64,000 bases of DNA, from positions 1 to 64,000 of the forward strand of contig NZ_JAFCJM010000025.1 of assembly GCF_018130955.1 (NCBI RefSeq), given 5' to 3'. Below the pieces are notes generated by a model. The model saw only the letters and a list, made by a program, of their open reading frames with translations. It had not been told where the DNA came from and searched no databases. A program made the position numbers and the translations under genes. Positions within the stretch are counted from its first letter, which is position 1. Each line of letters opens with the position of its first letter. This DNA comes from Bradyrhizobium liaoningense. GTDB lineage: Bacteria > Pseudomonadota > Alphaproteobacteria > Rhizobiales > Xanthobacteraceae. This document shows, piece by piece, positions 41,159 to 49,054 of the stretch.

Positions 41159-42181
41159 TCACGCCTTGTCCGGCCCGACCCTGACGAGCTGCTTGCCGAA
41201 ATTGGCGCCCTTCAACAGGCCCATGAAGGCATCAGGCGCGCTGTCGAGGCCCTCGGTGACGAACTCCTTGTATTTCACCTTGCCCTCGCGGACCCAGCCG
41301 GACATGTCGCGCAGGAAGTCGCCATGGCGGGAGGCAAAATCGCTGACGATGAAGCCGCGGAATGTCAGGCGCTTGGTCAGCATCGCGAACATCAGCGACG
41401 ACGCCCATTTCGGCGGCTTGGCGTCGGTGTCGTTGTAGTGGGCGATCAGGCCGCACACGGGAACGCGCGCGAACGGATTGAGCAGCGGGAAGACCGCCTC
41501 GAACACCGCGCCACCGACGTTCTCGAAATAGACGTCGATGCCTTTCGGGCAGGCAAACTTCAGCTTCGCGGCAAACTCGGTTTCGCGGTGATCGAGGCAG
41601 TCGTCGAAGCCGAGCTCGTTCTTGACGTAATCGCACTTGTCCTTGCCGCCGGCGATACCGACTGCGCGCGCCCCCTTGATCCTGGCGATCTGGCCGACGG
41701 CCGAGCCGACCGCGCCGGAGGCGCCGGCAACCACCACGGTTTCGCCCGGTTGCGGCTTGCCGATGTCGAGCAGGCCCGTATAGGCGGTCATTCCGGGCAT
41801 GCCGAGCACGCCTACGGCGGTCGAGATCGGTGCGAGTTTTGGATCGATCTTCGCAAGCCCCTTGCCATCGGAGATCGCATGCGTCTGCCAGCCGGCCCGC
41901 GCGAGCACGATGTCACCTTTGGCAAAGTTCGGATTGTTGGAGGCTGCCACCTCGCACACCGTGCCGGCTTCCATCACGCCGCCGACCGGCACCGGCGCCG
42001 CATAGGACTTTGTGTCGTTCATGCGTCCGCGCATATAGGGATCGAGCGACAGCCAGATCGTGCGCAGCAGAACTTCGCCCTGCCCTGGCGTCGGCACCGC
42101 AAATTCCTCGATGCGGAAATCGGACGGCTTTGGCGCGCCGACGGGGCGCGCGGCGAGAACGATGCGTTTGCCTTGGGACAT
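41159..42181 (-). CDS. NADP-dependent MDR oxidoreductase (CurA/leukotriene B4 dehydrogenase-like)
   Basis: 340 residues without zinc ligands. The N-terminal GroES-like part has TIWLSLDPYMRGRM; the cofactor domain has VVVAGASGAVGSAVGQIA and VGIAGGKDKCDYV, whose Lys/Arg after the second strand favours NADPH. The family reduces the double bond of alpha,beta-unsaturated ketones and aldehydes. The start MSQGKRIVLA is chosen over an upstream ATG at 42214. Confidence 0.9.
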   Translation of the reverse strand: MSQGKRIVLAARPVGAPKPSDFRIEEFAVPTPGQGEVLLRTIWLSLDPYMRGRMNDTKSYAAPVPVGGVMEAGTVCEVAASNNPNFAKGDIVLARAGWQTHAISDGKGLAKIDPKLAPISTAVGVLGMPGMTAYTGLLDIGKPQPGETVVVAGASGAVGSAVGQIARIKGARAVGIAGGKDKCDYVKNELGFDDCLDHRETEFAAKLKFACPKGIDVYFENVGGAVFEAVFPLLNPFARVPVCGLIAHYNDTDAKPPKWASSLMFAMLTKRLTFRGFIVSDFASRHGDFLRDMSGWVREGKVKYKEFVTEGLDSAPDAFMGLLKGANFGKQLVRVGPDKA

Positions 42182-42331
42182 GATGGCTTCCTCCAAAATG
42201 CTTGTTGCAGTCATTTAGGAGACGCATCGCGACGGCGCAAACCCGAGCACCGTCGTTCCCGATCCCGGGCGACAGCGCTGTCAAGTCTCCGTCGTCAAGC
42301 CCGGCCATGACGATGGATAGAGCGAAGCCGA

Positions 42332-43828
42332 CTAACCCCCGCCCGGATAGTTCGGGGATTCGCGCGTGATAGTCACGTCGTGGACGTGGCTTTCGCGCAG
42401 GCCTGCGCCGGTGATGCGGACGAATTGTGCCTTCTTGTGCAGATCGTCCAGCGTGCGAGCGCCGACATAACCCATCGCGGCACGCAGGCCGCCGGCGAGC
42501 TGATGCATGACGTTGCCGACCGGGCCCTTGTAGGGCACCTGGCCCTCGATGCCTTCGGGCACCAGCTTCAGCGTGTCCTTGATGTCCTGCTGGAAGTAGC
42601 GGTCAGCCGAGCCGCGCGCCATTGCGCCGACCGAGCCCATGCCGCGATAGGCCTTGTAGGAGCGGCCCTGCCACAAAAATACTTCGCCGGGCGTCTCGTC
42701 GGTGCCAGCGAGCAGCGAGCCGACCATCGCGATGTCGGCGCCCGCGGCGAGCGCCTTGGCCAGATCGCCGGAGTACTTGATGCCGCCGTCGGCGATCACG
42801 GGCACGTCGGCCTTCTTCGCGGCCTCGACCGCATCCATGATCGCGGTGAGCTGCGGCACGCCGACGCCGGCGACGATGCGCGTGGTGCAGATCGAGCCCG
42901 GGCCGATGCCGACCTTGATGCAGTCGGCGCCCGCATCGATCAACGCCTGCGTGCCTTCCGTGGTCGCGACGTTGCCGGCGACGACCTGCACCGAGTTCGA
43001 CAGCCGCTTGATGCGGTTGACGGCGGTGAGCACGTGCCTGGAATGTCCATGTGCGGTATCGACGACGACGAGATCGACGCCGGCATCGATCAGCCGCTCG
43101 GTGCGCTCGAAGCCGCTCTCGCCGACGGTCGTTGCGGCGGCGACGCGCAGGCGGCCCTGCGCATCCTTGCAGGCGAGCGGATGGGCGACCGCCTTTTCCA
43201 TGTCCTTGACGGTGATCAGGCCGACGCAGCGATATTGATCGTCGACGACGAGCAGCTTTTCGATGCGGTGCTTGTGCAGCATCCGCCTCGCCTCGTCCTG
43301 GCTGACATTCTCGCGCACCGTGACGAGGTTTTCATGCGTCATCAGCTCGGAGACTTTTTGCCGGCGGTCGTGCGCAAAGCGGACGTCGCGGTTGGTCAGG
43401 ATGCCGACGAGCTTGCCCGGCGTGGTCTTGCCTGCGCCGGTGACTACGGGAATGCCGGAAATGCCGTGATCGCTCATCAGCTTGAGCGCATCGTCGAGCG
43501 AGGCATCGGGGCTGATGGTGAGCGGATTCACCACCATGCCCGACTCGTATCGCTTGACCTGCCGGACCTGCGCGGCCTGCCCTTCGGGGTCGAAATTGCG
43601 GTGGATGACGCCGAGGCCGCCGGCCTGCGCCATGGCGATCGCCATGCGCGCCTCGGTGACGGTGTCCATGGCGGACGCCATGATCGGGATGTTGAGCGGA
43701 ATGGCGCGGGTGACGCGCGATCGGATGTCGACCTCGGACGGCAGCACGTCCGAAAGGCCCGGCTTCAACAGCACGTCGTCGAATGTATAGGCTTCGCGGA
43801 TGCCCTGAAGGCCCTGCACCGTCGCCAT
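42332..43828 (-). CDS. guaB: inosine-5'-monophosphate dehydrogenase
   Basis: 498 residues. The TIM barrel begins AYTFDDVLLKPGLSDVLPSE and is interrupted by two CBS domains (LMSDHGISGIPVV, HKHRIEKLLVVDD). The active-site loop GIGPGSICTTRIVAGVGVPQ has the catalytic Cys, and the flap is YRGMGSVGAM. It oxidises IMP to XMP, the step before GuaA. Residues upstream to 43921 are not conserved. Confidence 0.96.
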   Translation of the reverse strand: MATVQGLQGIREAYTFDDVLLKPGLSDVLPSEVDIRSRVTRAIPLNIPIMASAMDTVTEARMAIAMAQAGGLGVIHRNFDPEGQAAQVRQVKRYESGMVVNPLTISPDASLDDALKLMSDHGISGIPVVTGAGKTTPGKLVGILTNRDVRFAHDRRQKVSELMTHENLVTVRENVSQDEARRMLHKHRIEKLLVVDDQYRCVGLITVKDMEKAVAHPLACKDAQGRLRVAAATTVGESGFERTERLIDAGVDLVVVDTAHGHSRHVLTAVNRIKRLSNSVQVVAGNVATTEGTQALIDAGADCIKVGIGPGSICTTRIVAGVGVPQLTAIMDAVEAAKKADVPVIADGGIKYSGDLAKALAAGADIAMVGSLLAGTDETPGEVFLWQGRSYKAYRGMGSVGAMARGSADRYFQQDIKDTLKLVPEGIEGQVPYKGPVGNVMHQLAGGLRAAMGYVGARTLDDLHKKAQFVRITGAGLRESHVHDVTITRESPNYPGGG

Positions 43829-44097
43829 CGCCAACTCCTTCCTGCGGCCATGCCGCAAATGCTTATGGATGAGCGCCGCCCTTGGCCTGCCTTGCGGCAG
43901 TACCGTCGAATCGGAGCCCATCAGTGGGGTTGACGCGGGTCGATAGCACGGCCGGCTGACGAATCAAAGCCATTCGGCCCGTTTGCCAGCCATGCACAGG
44001 CTTTTTTGCGCCTTGGGTACTGGTTTTGATGCGTTTTCTCGACGCGAACCGGTGTCCATCCCGGATCAAGTCCGGGACAGGCTTCGCTGGAAACGCC

Positions 44098-44346
44098 TTA
44101 CTGCGGATAGCCGGGCGGCGGGCCGTGCTGGCGGATCGCGTCCACAACCTCCCGATGCCGCCGGTCTTCCCGCTTCATGTGCACCGCGATCAGTGCATGG
44201 GCTGATGGCACCAGGAACAGGACCGGGAAAATCAGGCCGAAAATTACGCAGACCACGATCACGACGAGATTGAGGATCGCCGAGAACGGCTGACCGTTCA
44301 GGAGCAGCCCGATCGGCGGCAGCAGCGCGGCAAGGATGTAGATCAT
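44098..44346 (-). CDS. YqaE/Pmp3-type small membrane protein
   Basis: 82 residues beginning MIYILAALLPPIGLLLNG, with two membrane helices (ILNLVVIVVCVIFGLIFPVL and the first one) and a basic, histidine-bearing tail. The first helix with its LPPIGLLL element matches the YqaE/Pmp3 stress-associated proteolipid family. The tail is longer than the usual 50-60 residue members. Confidence 0.7.
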   Translation of the reverse strand: MIYILAALLPPIGLLLNGQPFSAILNLVVIVVCVIFGLIFPVLFLVPSAHALIAVHMKREDRRHREVVDAIRQHGPPPGYPQ

Positions 44347-44506
44347 CGCGGGATCTCCGGCAGCCGGCGCAACCTGGGACACGCTTGGTGGTCACACCGG
44401 TGTGAGGCAGGATCTAGGTGCTATGCGCAGTTCCGCAATGGTCTCAACCGCGCGGCGGTGTTAAGCCGCAAACACCCTCGCTTCCGATTTCCATTACTTT
44501 TCGGTC

Positions 44507-46000
44507 ATGTCGGACAACAAGCAACGCATCATCCCGCTGATCGTGGCGACCGCCCTGTTCATGGAGAACATGGACTCGACTGTCATCGCCACCTCGCTGC
44601 CGGCGATCGCCACCGACATCGGCACGAGCCCGCTGACGCTCAAGCTCGCGATCACCTCCTATCTGCTGTCGCTGGCGGTGTTCATCCCGGCGAGCGGCTG
44701 GACCGCCGACCGGTTTGGCGCGCGGCTGGTGTTCGCGATCGCGGTCGGCGTGTTCATGGTCGGCTCGGTCGGCTGCGCGCTGTCGCAATCGGTCACCCAT
44801 TTCGTGTTCGCGCGCATCCTGCAGGGCATGGGCGGAGCGATGATGACGCCGGTCGGCCGCCTCGTGCTGCTGCGCTCGATCGACAAGAGCGAGCTGGTCA
44901 ACGCCATGGCGTGGGTGACGGTCCCTGCCCTGATCGGCCCCGTGATCGGTCCACCGCTCGGCGGCTTCATCACGACCTACGCGTCGTGGCACTGGATCTT
45001 TCTGATCAACCTGCCGATCGGGCTCGTCGGCATTTTCATGGCGCTCCGCTTCATCGATCCCATCAAGAGCGAGACGCAGGAGCCGTTCGATCTCTACGGC
45101 GTGGTGCTTGCGGGCATCGGTCTCGCCGGCATCGCGTTCGGTCTGTCGGTGGCAGGGCTCAACCTCCTGCCCTGGAGCACGGTCGCGGTCCTGGTCGTGG
45201 GCGGGTCGATCTCGATGACACTCTATGTCCTGCACGCGCGGCGGACGGGATCGCCGGTGCTGGACTTTTCGCTCCTGAAGCTGCCGACGCTGCGCGCGGC
45301 CATTTTCGGCGGCTTCATGTTCCGGCTCGGGATCGGCGCGCTACCTTTCCTGCTTCCACTCCTGATGCAGATCGGGTTCGGGCTGTCGCCGTTCCATTCG
45401 GGCCTGGTCACCTTTGCCTCCTCGCTGGGCGCCATGGGCATGAAGACGCTGGCGGCGCGCATCATCCGCACCTTCGGCTTCCGCAATCTGATGACCATCA
45501 ACGCGATCATCAGCGCCTTCTTCCTCGCCGTCTGCGCGCTGTTCACGGTGACGACGCCGCTGCTCATCATGATGGTCATCCTGGTGGTCGGCGGCTTCTT
45601 CCGTTCGCTCGAGTTCACCGCGATCAACACGGTGGCCTATGCCGACGTCGAGACGGCGCAGATGAGCCGCGCCACCACGCTTGTCAGCGTCAACCAGCAG
45701 CTCGCGGTCTCGGCCGGCGTCGCCGTCGGCGCCGCATCGGTCGAGACCACGATGTGGCTCAGCCATGTCAGCGAGCTCAACGCCACCGTGTTCGCGCCGG
45801 CCTTCATCGTGGTCGCGCTGAGCTCGGCTGCGTCGAGCTGGTTCTTCTGGCAGATGCCGGCCGATGCCGGCCACGAGATTTCGGGGCGCAAGGCGGTCGA
45901 GGTCGCAAGCCGCAAGGGCGCGGCCAAGAGCGCGGCGAGCGCCGCCGTCAAGGCGGCGACGGAGGATACCCAGGACGTGCGGGACCAGAGGCTGGGGTAG
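44507..46000 (+). CDS. DHA2-family MFS drug exporter
   Basis: 497 residues with 14 hydrophobic segments, as in the DHA2 (EmrB/QacA) family. Motif D1-like MDSTVIATSLPAIATDIG, motif A-like GWTADRFGARLVF, ARILQGMGGAMMTPVGRLVL, and motif C-like GPVIGPPLGGFI are visible. It would expel toxic compounds by proton antiport. The C-terminus is an extra alanine/lysine-rich tail. No adaptor protein gene adjoins it. Confidence 0.9.
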   Translation: MSDNKQRIIPLIVATALFMENMDSTVIATSLPAIATDIGTSPLTLKLAITSYLLSLAVFIPASGWTADRFGARLVFAIAVGVFMVGSVGCALSQSVTHFVFARILQGMGGAMMTPVGRLVLLRSIDKSELVNAMAWVTVPALIGPVIGPPLGGFITTYASWHWIFLINLPIGLVGIFMALRFIDPIKSETQEPFDLYGVVLAGIGLAGIAFGLSVAGLNLLPWSTVAVLVVGGSISMTLYVLHARRTGSPVLDFSLLKLPTLRAAIFGGFMFRLGIGALPFLLPLLMQIGFGLSPFHSGLVTFASSLGAMGMKTLAARIIRTFGFRNLMTINAIISAFFLAVCALFTVTTPLLIMMVILVVGGFFRSLEFTAINTVAYADVETAQMSRATTLVSVNQQLAVSAGVAVGAASVETTMWLSHVSELNATVFAPAFIVVALSSAASSWFFWQMPADAGHEISGRKAVEVASRKGAAKSAASAAVKAATEDTQDVRDQRLG

Positions 46001-46214
46001 CGCCTCAACCCGTCACTCATCCTGCTGGATTTCAGGCTTTCATCAACGCCCATTGATATTTGGCGCCACCCGCAGCGGGTAGAGTGCTGCGATAGGGTGA
46101 GCTGGAAATGGACGGCTTCCACGCGAAGCAGCCGCCCGCTAGCTCATCTCACCGCAATTGCATCTTGCTCTCTATCAGGCCGCCGCCTCACGTCCGCCGC
46201 CACGGAATTTCCAT

Positions 46215-47246
46215 ATGCTCGCGATCGAAGATTCTACTACAGCCGCTGACACGGCGACGGAGCGGCTCGATTTCAAACGCGAGCGCCGCCAGTCACTCGG
46301 TCTGTCGGGCGTAGTCGCCGCAACGGTGACCGCCGTGATCGCGGCCGCCTTCGGCGTCATGCTCTGGTTTGCCGACGATTACGAGACTGAAATCCGAACC
46401 CGCGTCCGCAGCGACGAGATGCGGCTCGTCAACGGCGAGCTCTCGACCGCTTTCGACCGCGGTGGCCACTTCGCTTTGGCGCTGGCCGAGGTCACGGCGC
46501 GGCGCACGGCGATTCGCCAAGCGCTCGCTGCGAGGGATCGAGCCGAATTGATGCGCCAGTCCGCAGAAACCTTTGACCATCTGCGCCAGCAGGCCGGCGT
46601 GCAGATCTTCGGCTTCCAGGACAAGAACATCCGCTATTTCCTGCGCGTCCACAAGCCCGAGCAATTCGACGACGATATCTCCGGATTTCGTCCGATGATC
46701 GTCGCCGCCAATCGCACCGGTCGCCCGCAGGTCGGGCTGGAGATCGGCGTTGCCGGAATCGGTCTGCGCGGGGCGACCATCGTCGAGCAGCAGGGCGCCA
46801 TGGTCGGGACTGTTGAGGTCGGCCTCGATCTCAAGCCTTTGATCGAGAGCGTCAAGGCAACCTCCAACGCCGACATTGCGATCGTCGTCGTTCCCTCGCT
46901 TGCGGGCATCGCGCTCGATCCCAAGCTGCCTGCCTTCGGCGATCTCGTGCTGGCGATGTCGACCGACGGGCAGCTGTTCTCGTCGCTGATGAAGATGATG
47001 CCGCTGCGTCCGGCGCACGACAGCGTGGCCGGTTCGCCGACGATTGACGGCCGTCGCTATGACCTGATCACGCGGCCGCTCGTCGATTTCAGCGGCCGCA
47101 TGATCGGCTTCTCGATCGCGCTCAAGGCTGATTACGGCACCGAACTCGGACGCTCGCGCACCGAATTGCGCGTCATTGCGATCTGCGGCGGCATCTGCGC
47201 TTTCCTGGCGTTCGCGCTCCTGTTCCGGGCCACGCGCGCGCGGTAG
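46215..47246 (+). CDS. membrane-anchored Cache-type sensor protein without output domain
   Basis: 343 residues: a first transmembrane helix (GVVAATVTAVIAAAFGVMLW), a periplasmic domain of about 260 residues with a Cache-like half (GVQIFGFQDKNIRYFLRVHK, then PQVGLEIGVAGIGLRGA), and a second helix at the C-terminus (VIAICGGICAFLAFALLFRA) followed only by RATRAR. Such domains normally feed a kinase, cyclase or chemoreceptor; none is attached. The stop is 3 bases before a ligand-gated channel homologue, so the pair is co-translated. Confidence 0.8.
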   Translation: MLAIEDSTTAADTATERLDFKRERRQSLGLSGVVAATVTAVIAAAFGVMLWFADDYETEIRTRVRSDEMRLVNGELSTAFDRGGHFALALAEVTARRTAIRQALAARDRAELMRQSAETFDHLRQQAGVQIFGFQDKNIRYFLRVHKPEQFDDDISGFRPMIVAANRTGRPQVGLEIGVAGIGLRGATIVEQQGAMVGTVEVGLDLKPLIESVKATSNADIAIVVVPSLAGIALDPKLPAFGDLVLAMSTDGQLFSSLMKMMPLRPAHDSVAGSPTIDGRRYDLITRPLVDFSGRMIGFSIALKADYGTELGRSRTELRVIAICGGICAFLAFALLFRATRAR

Positions 47247-47249
47247 AGC

Positions 47250-48317
47250 ATGACCATGAGACCATTCGCCGGCATCCTAGGCCTTTTCCTGACGTTGTTC
47301 TGTCTCGCTTCAGCGCCGGCGGAGGCGATTCAGATCGAGTTGCCGGCGGGAGCGCAGCTTCCGGTGCGGGTGCGGGTCGCGGTGCGAATCCTCAAGGTGC
47401 TCTCGATCAAGGAAGTCGTCGGAGAGGGACGCCTGTTCGTCGAAGTCACGCAGCGCTGGACCGATCATCGGCAGGCCTTCGATCCGGTCGCGATAGGCTT
47501 CGGCCGGCTCGACCGCACAGGTGCGGATGCCGACGAGTATCTGAAATCGATTTGGACGGCTGGCCTCGAGATCGAGAATCGCATCGGCGAGCCGGAGGCC
47601 CGCACCGTGGCCACGTCAACCTATGCCAACGGCGAAGTGATGCTCATCGAGCGTTACGAGGCTCGCTTTCGCTTTGGCCTGAACCTCAACGCCTTCCCGT
47701 TCGATCGCCAGGATCTCACGCTCTCGTTCTTCCTGCCGCGCCACGCGGCGCAGGACGCAATCCTGATTTCCGCCGAGGCCGATCGAGACATCTCCGGAAT
47801 CGAGGATACGTCCGCGTCGGTGGACTGGCGCGCCGCGGGTCTGCGCTTCGCCAACCGCGACGCGATGGGGTGGAACGCCCGCAGCTATTCCAAGCTCGAC
47901 GTGACCATGACGCTCGCGCGGATCTCGACGCATTACCTGCTGCGCATCTTTGTGCCAATCATGGCCGTACTGGCCGTATCGGTTTTCGTGCTATGGGCGC
48001 CAGGTCTCGCCTCCAAGGACAAGGGCAGCCTGATCTTCTCGTCGCTGCTCGCCCTCGCGGCCATCAGCTTCACCTTCGAATCGAGCTTCCCGGGCTGCAT
48101 CTCGCTCAACACGCCGGTCGCCCAGATCATCTCTCTTGGATACATGTACTTGATCGTGGTCCTGATCGTCGACATGTCGCTGGACACCTTGTCGCGTCAC
48201 ACCCAAGCGGTCAGCAGGGCGGTGATCGATGAACTCAGGAGGCAGATTCGCTGGGCGCTGCCTTCCATCATGGCTGCCATATGCATCGGTGCGGCCGTGC
48301 GGGCGATCCCGGCCTGA
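47250..48317 (+). CDS. pentameric ligand-gated ion channel homologue (Cys-loop-like, prokaryotic)
   Basis: 355 residues. Signal peptide 1-26, then a beta-rich extracellular domain with QRWTDHRQAFDP (69-80, W-x-D-x-R type loop) and NAFPFDRQDLTLSF (147-160, the conserved FPFD of the loop that is disulfide-bonded in animals but lacks cysteines here). Four membrane helices lie at about 229-249, 258-277, 290-310 and 336-352. This is the GLIC/ELIC-like architecture in a single chain. The pore helix and ion selectivity were not assessed. Confidence 0.85.
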   Translation: MTMRPFAGILGLFLTLFCLASAPAEAIQIELPAGAQLPVRVRVAVRILKVLSIKEVVGEGRLFVEVTQRWTDHRQAFDPVAIGFGRLDRTGADADEYLKSIWTAGLEIENRIGEPEARTVATSTYANGEVMLIERYEARFRFGLNLNAFPFDRQDLTLSFFLPRHAAQDAILISAEADRDISGIEDTSASVDWRAAGLRFANRDAMGWNARSYSKLDVTMTLARISTHYLLRIFVPIMAVLAVSVFVLWAPGLASKDKGSLIFSSLLALAAISFTFESSFPGCISLNTPVAQIISLGYMYLIVVLIVDMSLDTLSRHTQAVSRAVIDELRRQIRWALPSIMAAICIGAAVRAIPA

Positions 48318-48331
48318 CCGGACCGAGACGC

Positions 48332-49054
48332 TTAGGGACAGTCCGTACCAGTGTCCGCCTGGCTCGCCGGGCGCGGGGCCGCCTGCTGCGCCGGAATCAG
48401 CGCATAGCCGACGCCGCGCACCGTTGCGATCGGCGCCGCCGTTCCGTCATATTGCATTTTCCGGCGCAGCCGCACGATCAGATTGTCGACGGTGTGCTCA
48501 CTGATCTCGCGCGGGTCGCGGTTGGAGATGACGTCGAGCAGAAAATCGCGGCTCAAGGGTTGGGTCATGTGGGACGCGAGGGCGACGAGGATGTTGAACT
48601 CCCCAGACGTCAACGTGACCATGCTTCCGTCGGGACGAAACAACTCGCGCCGAACCGGATCGAGGATCCATCCGTCAAAAGTAATGATCGACTCGTTCGT
48701 CCGCCGCAGGACGCTGCGGATGCGCGCCATCAGCGTGCGCAGGTTGATCGGCTTGGAGACGTAGTCATCCCCGCCGGCATCGAGTCCTGACAGCATGTCG
48801 TCGTCGGAGTCACGGCTGGTGACGAAGATCAGGCCGCATTGCTCGCCGAGCCGCAATTCACGCGCCAGCGCGATGCCGTCGGCATCCGGCAGGTTGATAT
48901 CGAGCAGGACGATGTCGGGCCTGAGCGCAGCCAGGGCGGCGCGCAGCTCGGCACCGGTCGCCACGCCATGCGCGACCATGCCCTCCTCCTTCAGGAACGA
49001 GGTCAGCATCAGCCGGATCTCCGGCGCGTCTTCAACCACGAGCACTGTCGACAT
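48332..49054 (-). CDS. OmpR/TorR-type response regulator
   Basis: 240 residues. The receiver domain has VVEDAPE, phospho-acceptor Asp52 in LLDINLPDADG, the Thr/Ser in FVTSRDSDDD and Lys in YVSKPIN. The winged HTH has LTSGEFNILVALASH and EISEHTVDNLIVRLRRKM. It overlaps the end of the hybrid kinase gene by 23 bases and must be its partner. The target genes are unknown; the channel and autotransporter genes nearby are candidates. Confidence 0.93.
   Translation of the reverse strand: MSTVLVVEDAPEIRLMLTSFLKEEGMVAHGVATGAELRAALAALRPDIVLLDINLPDADGIALARELRLGEQCGLIFVTSRDSDDDMLSGLDAGGDDYVSKPINLRTLMARIRSVLRRTNESIITFDGWILDPVRRELFRPDGSMVTLTSGEFNILVALASHMTQPLSRDFLLDVISNRDPREISEHTVDNLIVRLRRKMQYDGTAAPIATVRGVGYALIPAQQAAPRPASQADTGTDCP

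Noticed and set aside
42380..43933. 517-codon open frame opposite guaB
   Set aside because: GuaB on the other strand is unambiguous; the overlapping frame is a high-GC shadow.
44458..46056. 532-codon frame on the same strand as the DHA2 exporter
   Set aside because: It is the +2 shadow of the transporter, rich in Arg and His without membrane segments.
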